Positions 1-12,400 of a stretch of DNA of 64,000 bases are shown here, one piece after another. The notes under the pieces are model-generated. The model saw nothing but the letters and a program-made list of their open reading frames with translations, did no database searches and had not been told where the DNA came from. The DNA comes from Deltaproteobacteria bacterium (GTDB lineage Bacteria; Bdellovibrionota_B; Oligoflexia; Oligoflexales; CAIYRB01), in the NCBI GenBank assembly GCA_016874735.1, contig VGTI01000009.1, positions 23,373-87,372 of the forward strand. The letters are read 5' to 3'. Each line of letters begins with the position of its first letter. Within the stretch, counting starts at the first letter, position 1. The position numbers and the translations under genes were made by a program.

Positions 1-2
1 AT

Positions 3-467
3 TTGATCGCTGGCTACGGTTTCATATTTGAGCCTAATATCCTACTCGACAGGATAGACATCGCACCTAAAATAGGCGGATGGCGGCTTAGCGCACGGCT
101 TCCCTTAATTAATGAGATCGGTGGGATTGAGATTCTAGACTTTAGCGCTGCGAACCGATTTAGTTTTGGCGTCGAGGCTCGCGGAGAAATGATCCGTTAC
201 GGATGGGTGGCCACTGGTTGGGTAGCCCAGGATATCACGGCCGGGCGATTAACAAAGCGCTTGGGCCAAAGTGCGGTGTCGCAGCGGATCGGATTTGACG
301 GATTCGCGCCCGGTATTAAATTAGGCCATGAGCGTGACCATATCAATTTGTCGTTTCTTGGATTTTGGTACCGCGAAGATACGCGCATGGACATTGAGGT
401 TCCCAGCGGCTTTGTCGTGCGGACCATCGCGAGCTACGGTGGCGCTGGAATATCGATCGCTTGGTAG
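3..467 (+). CDS. C-terminal part of a probable outer-membrane beta-barrel protein (5' end outside the window)
   Basis: The frame is open to the window edge, so this is the 3' end of a longer gene; the TTG at position 3 is not a credible start. The 154 visible residues alternate polar and hydrophobic/aromatic positions in short stretches (GGWRLSARLPL, RFSFGVEARGEMIRYGWVA, HINLSFLGFWYRED), as in transmembrane beta-strands. The protein ends in GAGISIAW with a terminal aromatic residue, the usual last-strand signature for BAM-assembled outer-membrane proteins. No helical membrane segment or enzymatic motif is visible. It converges on the giant repeat gene with only 3 bp between the stop codons and no terminator hairpin between them. 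The family is not identified; the barrel call is an inference from strand pattern and C-terminus. Confidence 0.5.
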   Translation: MIAGYGFIFEPNILLDRIDIAPKIGGWRLSARLPLINEIGGIEILDFSAANRFSFGVEARGEMIRYGWVATGWVAQDITAGRLTKRLGQSAVSQRIGFDGFAPGIKLGHERDHINLSFLGFWYREDTRMDIEVPSGFVVRTIASYGGAGISIAW

Positions 468-470
468 ATT

Positions 471-3400
471 TTAGTCGGCCTCAATTGACACACAGTAGAG
501 GCGCGCCTCTTTGTCACAAGTCTGCGTGGCATTTGACAGCCAGGTTGTGACTAGACTGCCCGCCGAACCGTAAGTCCCCGAGTCTCCGGAGTTACTCAAA
601 CCCCATTGGCTACAGTGGTTAGCTGTTGCGGTGCCGTCAGTATTGGATCCAGTCCACACTCTAGCAGTGGTTTGTGCAAAGGTGTCGTCGTAGCTCACAG
701 CGTTGCTTAAATTAACGGCAGCAAATAGTCCAGACGATCCAGCGATGATGAGGTCGCCGTTGAGATTGCGGACATCGTTGCCTGAGCTAATAAAGTTGAT
801 GCGGGTACCAGCACTGGACGTATCGTCACCGATGACAGCTCGCCAAGTGTAGTTGGCAATGACGAGATCGCCTCGAGTTTGACACAAAGCGTCCGTGGCG
901 CTCGGGGAGCCACTCAGACCACCTAGATTGCCGCTGTATTTGGTACTCGTCACAAACATGATGTGAGCTGCCGTTGATGTATGGGCCCTTACGGCTGATC
1001 CGGTGCGCATATAAGTAGCCGCCAGTCTTAGTCCACTGTAAACACAAACGGTGTACTGATAGAGCGCCCCAGGTTTGCCCGTGGCATCAGTGAAGCTTCC
1101 GGAAGTGAATGGTGTCGTACTGCCATCGTAGGTCTTGATTACCGTGCCCTGACTGCAGGTGGGAGGCGTGTTGCCTAGCATGCGCCGCACTTCGGCCTTG
1201 GTCCAATTAAGTGTACTTGCTGGGAATGTCACATCCACGGTGATATCGCCTCCGGTGCCGTTCTCCGGAGTTGATGCCGTGAACGACGTGAGCGGCTGCA
1301 GTGACTTACTGACACAGTAAAAACGCTGACTATTGTCACAAGTGCTGAGTCCGCTATAGGCCCAACTAGCGCTGGTAGTGGTAGCATTGCCTCTTGCACC
1401 GTTAGCTGAAGCTGACGCGGAACACCAGTTACTGCACGATGCGGCGTCGGAGCGCGTACCCGTTGCCGTGCTGCCGGTCCATGCGGACCCACTGTGCTGA
1501 GTGCCAGTTGCATCGTAGCTCAGGGGCTGAGATAGTGCTCCGCCATGCCAGAGGTCCCTGTAGTCGTGTGCCACGAGAGCTGGAGAGGCTTGCGTGCTGT
1601 AAACCGGTCCTGCTATTGGTGCGCGACCAGCGGCTTCTTTGCTGTCGTCAGACAGTAATGCGACCCAGGAGAGTTTGTCATCAAAGTTGGCTCCCTCAGA
1701 TTGGCAGGTGCTATCGGCAGTGCTAACGCCTCCGATGTTGCCTGAGGTCGTTGATGAGGTGACAAAAGCGAATTGCGCTGTGGAAGTCGTAGCGCTGCCT
1801 GATGTGGCCGTACCCATTTGGTTGTTCCCATTATTAAAGGCGCAAACGCGGTAACTGTAGGTTTGGCCAGCTGATCCCAATTGGTCGCGGATAGTCGCTG
1901 CGGAATTTGCTACCACCAGGGCTGGGTCGACAGTTAGGAGGACCGTGCCTGTGCAGTCAGCGGGTGGGGTGACCCCGACGGCGCTATACACGTTCACGGT
2001 GTGGAAGTTGGAAACGCTGCTTGGGAAGGTGATCGTGAGTTCGTTGGCTCTGCCGTAGATCCGGCTAGCGCTGCAGCAGGTCCGTGCCTCGATGGCAAAC
2101 GTCGTAGGTTGAAGAGAATCGATGGCGATATTTTTATTGGTACCTAAGGATCCGGCTGCCGTGGTGCCGGGAAGCGTGAGTGTCGCGGCATTACCAGCAT
2201 CGTCCTTAATCGAGCCTCCATTTAATGATAGAGCCGTCGTCGATGCATAGTTGAGATCTCCGGCCTGATCTCCAGAGGCTGTGTTCGGTCCCTCGACCAA
2301 ATATGTGAATGTTAAGGTGCCGGTGCCAGAGCCCGATGTGTAGACCGCATAGCGCGTGGATGGAGTCACGTTTAACTCGATTCGTGGTTGGCCTGTGACG
2401 TAAACGGTTTCGCTAAAAGATACGGTGATCGGTATAGCTTTACCTAAACCATAAGTGGCGTCCGTTAGCGTTGAGCTAACGTTGGAAACGGTGGCACTCG
2501 TAGTATCGATGGTGATTTGAGACAGGTCCCCGAGCGCGCTACCACCTGCGGTTGCCGGTAGGGTGAGTGAGGCATTGGTGCCATGTGCATCGGTGATCGA
2601 GCCGCCGTTTAGCGTCAGAGCGGCAGTCGAGCTGTAGTTCAGTATGCCTGCCGTGTCGCCAGACTGTACCGTGTAGCGGAAGGTGAGCTTATTCGTACCA
2701 CTACCCGACTGGTACGTTGCCGATTGAGCGGGAGATGTGTTGAGTGCTAGCAGCGGATTTCCGGACACAGTCATGATGTCACTGTAGCTAACAACTATGT
2801 CTATATCTTTACCAGTGCTGTAGGCTCCGTTGGGTTGCGTGGCAATGACAGAGGTTGGTGATGGTAAGCTCGATTCTACGACAATATTAGTACTGTAAAG
2901 ACCATTGCTAGCTGTCGCTGGTAAGGTCAAGGAAGCTGCGTTACCAGCCAAATCAGCGATTGTACCACTGAGGCTGCTCGTGGCTACGTAGTCTAAGCGC
3001 CCGGCGGTGTCACCGGCCTGAACCGTGTAGGTAAAGGTAAGGGTGCTGGTCCCGCTGCCAGAACTGTAGCTGGCAGTCCTGTTGGTTGGCGTCGTATTCA
3101 GCGTGATTGTTGGTGTTCCGGTGACGCTGACGGCCTCAGTGAAATTAACGTCGATACTAATCGTAGAACCTAATCCATAATTGCCGCTAGCGGTGCTCGT
3201 GGATACAGAAGAAACGCTCGGTGCCGCAGTGTCGTAATTGCGTGTTAGATTTGTGGCGGCCGTATTACTATTGCCAGCAGCGTCCGTCGCAACGGCTGAG
3301 GTGACACTAACTGTGACCGTGCCATTCGCAGTAGGTGTGACGTCAAATGTGTAACTTGAGCCCGAGCCATTAAAATTGGCTAAACTACCGTTAGTTACGG

Positions 3401-6400
3401 AAATGTCACCGCTGACGAATCCTGTCACGACTTCCGTGAAATGCGCTGCCACCGGTATGGGGGTGTCTTTGGTGTCGGCCCCAGCAGTGGACGAAAGCGT
3501 CAATGAAGGTGCTGCCGTATCAACCGTAAAATTCGATGAGTTTCCGTAAGTTGCTGGATTTCCCGCGTTATCTGTGAGTTCAACGCAGACTTTATAAATG
3601 CCGTCGGTTCCAAGGACGCCAGCGTTGCTCTTAGGAACAGCCGTGTCATAGCTAAGTGGTGTATTACAATTATTGCTTGATAGGGTGACCGCGTAACGCG
3701 TCGTATTCTGGCCTGAGGCACTTAGATTGTTTACTAAGTTGTTTGTGTTAGATCGTTCGCCGCTGTTTATGTATCCTCCCGTGGCATCATTCGCGAGGCT
3801 GATACTCGTAAACACCGGAGCATTGCGCTTGAGAGCAAAGTTGGCACTGTAGCCAATCTGCGGCGTATTGTTAGCGTTGTCGGTCAGCATCACGCAAACC
3901 TTATAATCGCGGTCGGTCCCGAATTCCGCTGCGTTACTGAGGGGTATGCTCCCGTTAAAGACGGTTGAGGTGGTGCATGTGACATTACTGGCTACGACTT
4001 TATATTGGGCCGTATTGTAATTCGATCCACTGACGGTGGTTACTACCGCTTTACCAAGGCTGTAGTCACTGGCGTTGATGTAGCCATCAGCCGTTTCATT
4101 CGCAAGCGCTAGTGAAGTGAATGTTGGCGGTGTAATTTTCCGGATAAACTGACTTGTTGCGCCGTAGGCAGGCGGGTTACCAGCGGTGTCGCTTAGTTTC
4201 ACGCACACTTTGAAATTGCCATCAGGACTGAGGTACTGATTGTTTGTTTTCGGTACCGCTGTTGAATACGTCAGTGCGCCATCACAAGCGACGCCCGCTT
4301 CGGCGACTTTGTAGGCGGCGGTATTATAATCTGTTCCAAACGGCGTGTTCGGATCGACTAGGACTAAAGCTGTCTCCTGGTTTTTGTCATCGGCATTCAC
4401 GTAGCCGTCGTCAGTGACGACGCTCGCCAGGCTTATCGAAGTGAACGTTGGCGCCGTCGTCTTGAGCGCAAAGTAATTGGATTCACCGTAAGTGGTCGGG
4501 TTACCCGCTAAATCATCGAGTTTAACGCAAATTTTATAGCTGCCATCACCGTTGAAGTCATTGGAGTTGGCTGCGGGTATCGTCGCGCCGTAGGTTGTGA
4601 CCGTACTGCAAGTGGTCCCGCTAGTTACCAGTTTGTAGCCGACACTGTCGTAATAGAAGGCACTGAGGGAACCAGCGAGTGCAGTTGTGAGGCTTCTCTC
4701 AGCGAGGTTGATAGCTTGATCGGCGGCAGCGTTTCTCAGAGCGATGGTGTTAAAGGTTGGGGTGCTCGTCTTGACACTGAAGGTTTGACTCGCGCCGTAG
4801 GCAGGAGTGTTGCCCGCGAAGTCTTCCACTTTGACGCAGACTTTGTAGTCTCCGTCGCCGTTAATGTCTCCTGAATTACTTTTTGGAACAGTGCTGTAGC
4901 TTAGGTTGCTATCACACGTGGTCGCATCGGGTACAAGTTTGTACGTGGCGAAGTCGCTGTCCTCGGTGACTAGTCCAGACACTATATCGGTCGTATTTTG
5001 TCGTTCCGAGGCGTTTATGTAGTAGTTGGAGGCGTCACCAGATGCCAGAGATACAGAGTAAAATATTGGTAGCGTTGTGACTAGGTGAATGTCGTTGCTT
5101 TCCCCGTATGCTGGGGTGTTGCCGGCCGCATCCGTCAGCTTGACGCAGACTTTATAGTCGCCGTCCACGCCAAAATCAGTGGTATCATTTTGTGGCTTGC
5201 TGCTGCTGAAGCTAAGAGTGCCATTGCATGGCGTGGTTTTGCTGACGAGTTTATACTCCGCTGTATCAAACTGAGAGCCCTGAGGATCGTCGATCAGAGC
5301 AGTGGAGAGAACTTTCTCGGATGCGTTGATGTAACTGTTGGATGCGCTGCCACTGAGTGCAACACTTGTAAATGCGGGCGGCAATTTATCGAGCGTGATT
5401 GCAGATGAACTATTGTAAACCGGTGGATTATTGGCGTTGTCTGTTAATTTAACGCAGACTTTATAGGATCCGTTGCTGGTGAAAACAGGCGATGACGATT
5501 TAGGTACCGCAGCCCCGTAGGTCACTGCGCCATCGGAGCAAGTGGTCGCCGCTGTGACGAGACTGTATTCGGCTGTGTCGTAGCCGGATCCAGCGAGGCC
5601 CGATACCAATTCTTGTTCTTGGGAGGTCTCCGCCAGATTGATGTAGCCATCGCTTGCATTGCTGGCCAGATTAATACTGGTGAACGTCGGTCCGTTGACT
5701 TTAAGTGTGAATGTGCTTGAAGCTCCGTAGCCCGGTGGGTTCTGAGCGTTGTCTGTGACTTTGACGCAGATTTTATAGCTGCCGTCTGCGCCCAGTAGTT
5801 GGGGGGAATCAGCAGACGGCGCTGTTCCGTAGGTGAGTTGACCGTCACATGCGGTGGCCGCCGTGACTAACGAGTAAGCGGTGGCATCGTATTGCGCCGC
5901 CGTAAGGGTCCCGACCAAAGTGGTTGTTAGCGATCTTTCCGCCGCATTGACGTAGCCATCGCTGGCAGCGCCTGCAAGGGTAAGAGACGTTACTGTGGGT
6001 GCAGTGGTACGTAAGTTAAACGACGGACTTGCACCATAAGCTGGGGTGTTGTTGGCGTTATCGATCAGACGCGCGCAAACCTTGTAACTACCGTCGCTAC
6101 CGAAATCACCCGAGTTAGCTTTGGGCATCGCTCCGTAAGTAAGATATCCGTCACATGTGACGCTGGTACTTACAAGTTTATACGTGACCTGGTCGTAATT
6201 GACACCGGCTATCGAGGATGCCAGGTCGCTAGTGAGCGCGCGTTCCGTTGAACTAATGTACCCATCGCTGGCGTCGCCTGCGAGAGATAGGGATAGGAAT
6301 CCGGGCTGTGTAGTTTTTTTGTTAAATGTCCCACTGGCGCCGTAAACAGATGGATTGTTGGCATTATCGTCCAATTTGACACACACCTTGTAGCTGCCGT

Positions 6401-9400
6401 CGGCACCAAAATCGTTTGAATTGCCCGTTGGCATTGGTCCGTAGCCTGTCAGATTCCCGCAGGTGGCTGAACTCAAGGCTAACTTATAGGTCGCTTGGTT
6501 GTAGGAACTAGCTGCCAACGAACCCGCCAAGTCGTTGTTCAGCAGCCGGTCAGCAGCATTGATATAGCCATCTACGGCGTCACCGGTGATAGCTAGGAAG
6601 CTGAAACTAGGCTGCGTTACTTTCAAAGTGAAACTGACTGAACTCCCGTAGTCTGGAGTGTTGTTAGCGCTGTCGGTGACCTTGACACAGACCTTGTAGG
6701 TGCCATCACTGCCGAAATCTAGGGAATCACTCGTCGGTAGCGCACCGTAGGCGAGGTTGCTATCGCAAGGTGTGGTGCCACTCACCAACTTGTAAGATGT
6801 GGCGTCGGCATTTTGCGAGGATGCAGCGGACACGAGGGCTGTGTTGGCAGTTTTCTCGGCGGAGTTGATATAGCTGTCCGATGCACCATTAGCGAGCGCG
6901 ACACTCGTGAAAGACGGCAGGGTGGTTTTGAGCGTGATGATGGCAGATTCTCCGTAAACGGATGGGTTTGCGGCGGCATCGTCAAGTTTCACGCATACTT
7001 TATAGAGGTCGTCCGCCGTGAATTCGGGCGCATTGGCGCTTGGAATTGCCCCGTACGTTAAACTACCATTGCAAGTGGTCGTGCTTAGGGTCAATTTATA
7101 GGTCGCCACGTTAAAACCGGTGCCCACAGCTGCGCTGACGAGCGCCGTGCCTCCTAATTTCTCTGAGGCATTGATAAAGCCATCGGCGGCATTACCAGTG
7201 AGAGCGAGACTAGTTAAAGATGGGGCGGAGGTTTTAAGCGTCATCAGCGGCGATGCGCCGAAGGCAGCCGGATTTTGTGCATGATCGGTTATTTTGACGC
7301 AAACTTTGTAGCTGCCTTCACTGCCGAAGTCTGGCGATGCTCCCGTCGGCATCAGGCCGTAGTCAAGAGTTGCGTCGCATGCTGTGGCGGAAGTTACCAG
7401 TTTGTAACTTGCGGCATCGTTGTTTGCTGCAACGAGACCAGCTCCAAGGTCTTGAGTGCTTGAGCGATCGGCAGCGTTGATATAGGAATCAGCGGCAACC
7501 CCATTGAGGGCTATCGATGTGAATGCCGGTAGTGCGGTCTTGAGCGTGAAAGTTGTCGTGGATCCGTAGGCAGGGGTATTGTTCGCTGTGTCCGTTAGTT
7601 TGACACAGACCTTATAAGAGCCATCGGCACTAAAGTCGCCGCTATCGGAATTTGGCATGCTACTGTAAGTTAAGTTGGCATCGCATGTGGTGGTTGCTTC
7701 AGTCAAGGCATAGACAGCTGCGTTGTGATTCGATGCGACGAGATTGTTCGCGAGCGCTGTCGCGTTGTTTCTTTCAGCCAGATTGATGTATGTGTCCGTA
7801 GCATCGCCGGCAAGTGCTAGGGAAGTGAAGGTGGGTAAAGTTGTTTTCACAGTGAACGCTGCGCTTTGTCCGAAAGCTGGGGTGTTGCCCGCGCTATCGA
7901 CTAGACGAGCGCAGACCTTATAATTGCCGTCCGTATTTAATAAAATATTGTTAGATAAAGGGATGCTCCCGTATGTCAGAGCGCTGTCGCATGTGGTGTT
8001 ACTGGTGACTAGTCGGTAAGTCGCAGTAGTAAAGTCGGTTCCAACAGCGGCGCTTACTAAACTGGTGGCAGCCGCTTTGTCAGCTACGTTGATGTAGAGA
8101 TCCGTGGCTCCGTTCGCTAGAGATAGACTGGTGAAGCTGGGGGCCACAGTCTTCAGGGTGATCGCGAGGGATTCTCCGTAAGCCGCCGGATTACCCGCAT
8201 TATCTGTTAATTTAACGCAAATTTTATAGCTGCCATCGCTGGTAAGCTCTGGAGCATTTCCGAGGGGTTCGCCACCGTAGGTTAAGGCACCGTCACAGGT
8301 CGTGGCATTTGTTACAAGTGTATAGGCTACATGATCGTAATAGGTGGCACTAAGCACTCCCACCATGGATGTGGCTTGTTGTTTCTCACTGGCGTTGATG
8401 AATCTATCGACAGCGCCCCCTGCTAAACCCAGTGCGGTAAAAGTAGGATACGATGTTTTAAGACCGATGTTGTCGCTACTGGCATAAGCAGCGGGATTGC
8501 CCGCATAGTCCACCACTTTGACACATAGTTTGTAGTCCCCGTCAGTCGTGAAGTCTGTGGAGTTAGCAAGTGGCATTGAGCCGTAAGTTAAGCTGTCATC
8601 ACAGGCGACAAAATTTTCGACTAATTTATAAGTAGCAGTATCGTAATGGGCACCGTTGATGACATCTGCGATGGCTACTGCGGATCCATGTTCCGTGTAG
8701 TTGATGTAGCCGTCGGCAGCGCCGTTGGCTAGAGCTATGCCGTAAACCTCAGGCAAGGCGGTCTTAAGTGTGAAGGACGGTGATGCGCCGTACACGGTTG
8801 GGTTGGCGGCAAGATCTGTGATTTTGACGCAGATCTTGTAAAGGCCATCGGCACCAAAATTATTCGAATTACTGAGTGGCATAGCACCATACGTGAGGGC
8901 TCCGTTACAATTGGTGGTATTGGGTACTAGACGGTAGGTGGCGCTATCGTAGTTTACTGCTGTGAGAGTGCCACCAAGGGTCGTACTCTGGGTTTTCTCA
9001 GCGGCATTGATGTAGAGGTCGGTAGCATTTCCCGCCAAATCAAGCGATGTAAACGCAGGTAATGATGTTTTTAATTTAAATGTAGGCGAAGAGTTGTACA
9101 CCGTCGGATTAAGGGCATAATCTCGGAGGCGCACACAAACTTTATAGTCATTATCGCTACCAAAGTCGTTACTCGTATTTAAAGGGGCAGCGTCATAGGT
9201 AAGATTGTTGTCACAACTTGTACTTGCAAGGACTAGCTTGAAGTCACTCTGATCGTATCCGCTACCAACTAAAGCGCCTGTGATAGCGTTAGGTAGGAGT
9301 TTATCAGCGGCATTAATAAAGGTATCGGCGGCTTGATTAGCGAGTGGTAGGGCGCTGAACGTAGGAACTGCGGTCTTGAGGGTCATGGGCAATGTAGCAC

Positions 9401-12400
9401 TAAAGACTGGAGGATTGTTTGCCTGATCCGTGAGGCGTAAGCAGACTTTGTACGATCCATCGACGCCAAAGTCACTAGAGGCCCCGGATGGAGCGGAGCC
9501 ATAACTGAGATTACTGTCGCATGTCGTCGCTGCCGCTACTAATGTGTAGCTGACACTGTCATGATTTGCCGCAACTAGATTGCCTACTAGCGATAGAGTG
9601 CTTTGACGCTCAGCCAGGTTGATGTATTGATCTGTTGCAGCATTCGTTAAGTCAATGGAGGTGAACGCTATCTGGGCTGTTTTCAAGTGAATGGTTGGAC
9701 TACTGCCGAATGCAGGTGGGTTGTTGGCAGTGTCAGTCAATTTGACACAAACTTTGTAATCACCATCCGAACCAAAGTCGGTACTGTCGTTATTCGGGAT
9801 GGCACCGTAACTGAGGTTGTCGTCACAATTAGTGGCTAGCGGTACAAGTTTATAGGCGGCATGATCGAAACTTAGTCCAGTGACGGTGGTGACTAACGGG
9901 TTTGTCAGTAATTCTTCGGCTGCGTTGATATAGGTATCGGTTGCATCCTGTGTAAGGTTTAGTGAGCTAAATGTAGGCTGGCCAATTTTTAGAGTGATAG
10001 ATGCGGAGTTGCCATATGCGGGCGGATTACCTGCAGTGTCGGTCAGACGCACACATACTTTGTAACTCCCGTCCGTGGTGAAATCCATCGAATCAGCCGT
10101 GGGTAGGGTACCGTAGGTGAGGGGGCCATGACACGAAGTGCTAGCAGTGACTAATTTGTATTCCACTGTGTCGTAATTTGCTGCTGCCAAGTTGCCAACG
10201 AGCGGTTGGCTAGATGTGTGGTCTGTGACACTGATGTAGGCGTCTGAGGCCTCGTTCACCAAAGCGATGGAGCTAAATATTGGTAGTGCGGTTTTGAGCA
10301 CAAACGTTGGCGAGCTTTGATAGACGGCGGGATTCGCCGCATGGTCACTCAGTTTGACACAGATCTTATAGTTTCCGTCGCCCGTAAAATCGTTGGAATT
10401 CGCCTTAGGCATCGCTCCGTAGCTAAGTGCAGCATCGCAGGTGGCTGCCGCGGCGACTAGTTTATACTCATCTGTGTCGAAATGGGCTCCGACGACGGGT
10501 CCGGCAAGATCTGTGGTCAGAAGATGTTCCGCAGCATTTACATAGCCATTTGCCGCCGCCCCGGCCAGAGCTAGGCTGGTAAACGCCGGTAGAGAGGTCT
10601 TCAGATGAATCGTTGCGCTGGAGCCGTAATCAGCCGGGTTGTTAGCTTGGTCCGTGACACGCACGCACACCCTATAATCGCCATCAGCAACGAACGACCC
10701 GCTGTCAGCACCGGGTGCATTGTCATAGGTCAAACTAGCGTCACAGGTGGTGCCAGCAGAGACCAGTGCATAGGCAGCGGCATCATAATTAGCGGCTACG
10801 AGTGATCCAACTAGAGCAGTAGTTAACGAACGCTCGCCTAGGTTGATGTAGGTATCACTTGCAGCCCCTGATAGAGCGACCGAAGTAAAGTCGGGAAACC
10901 CCGTTTTCAAGGTAAAGCTAGCCGTCGATCCATAGTCAGGCGTATTAGCCGCGAGATCCGTGAGTTTGACGCATACCTTGTAGTTGCCGTCTCCGGCAAA
11001 GTCACCGGAGTTAGCGGTTGGCATGGTACCGTAAGCTAAGCTACCGTCGCAGGTGGTAGCGGCTGAGACCAGTTTATACTGAGCTTGGTCGTACTGCGTG
11101 CCGGCTAAATTAGTGGCGAGATCGGTAGTTAGTTGATTTTCAGCGTTATTGACATAGCCATCAGCAGCCGTGCCGGCTAAATCAAGAGACGTAAAGTCGG
11201 GTGGCGTAACCTTGAGGTGGATGATGCCACTGGCCCCGTAGACGGGCGGGTTCTGAGCGTTATCACTTAGTTTAGTACATACCTTATAGGAGCCGTCAGC
11301 ACCGAAGTCGTTGCTGGTGTTGCGCGGCAAAGAGCCGTATGTGAGGTTGCCGTCGCAGATCGTGGCCGCAGTGACTAGTTTGTAGCTAGCGGAATCAAAG
11401 TTGGTACCGCTAGCAATGGTGGTGAGATCGTGATTGACGTTGCGTTCAGTAGCGTTGACATAGCTGTCTTGAGCCTCGTTGGCTAGAGCAAGCCCAGTAA
11501 AGGTCGGTTGCAACAGCTTGAGATCGAAAGTTAAAGTGGCGCCGTATGCTGGTGGATTTTGGGCATGATCTCCGAGGCGCACACAAACTTTATAGGGCCC
11601 GTCGGTGGTCAGTGTTGCGGCCGAGGCAGGCGGCATCGTGTCGTAAGTGAGATTGCCGTCACAGGTGGCTGCGCCAGCGACTAGTGCGTAGTCGCTAGTG
11701 TCGTACTGCGTGCCGCTGAGATTACCAGCTAGGTCGGTGGATAAGGCGTGCTCGGCGGCGTTCACGTAGCGATCAGCGGCGGCGTTGACAAGGTCAAGTG
11801 CGGTGAAGGTTGGTGCTGTCTTTTTCAAATGGATGATCGGACTTGAGCCGTAGTCTGGCGGGTTGGCGGCGTTGTCGCTCAGTTTAACGCAGACCTTGTA
11901 ATCGCCATCGGTGATGAAGGCTGCGCTATCGGCCTTCGGTATGGCACCGTAGCTGAGACTGCTGTCGCAGTTCGTCGTTGCGGTGACTAATTTGTAGGTC
12001 GCCGTGTCAAAGTTGAGACCGGTTGCTGCAGCGACGAGATCGGTAGTGAGTGCGCTTTCCGCCGCGTTGATATAGGTGTCGGTGGCCGCAGCGTTTAAGG
12101 CGAGGCTAGTGAAGTCGGGCAGTGCTGTTTTGAGTATAAAGCTCGGGCTAGCGCCGTAGACTGTGGGATTCCCCGCCAGATCCGTGAGCTTGACGCAAAC
12201 ATGATAGGAGCCATCCCCGCCGAAGTCGTTCGAGTCACCTTTGGGTAGCGCATCGTAGGTCAAATTGCCGTCGCATGTTGTATTTGCCGTTACCAATTTA
12301 TAATTGACGGCATCATAATGCACAGCATTGAGGCTCGTGACGAGGTCGGTTGTTTGGGTATGCTCGGCGGCATTGATATAACCATCGGCAGCATCTGTGC

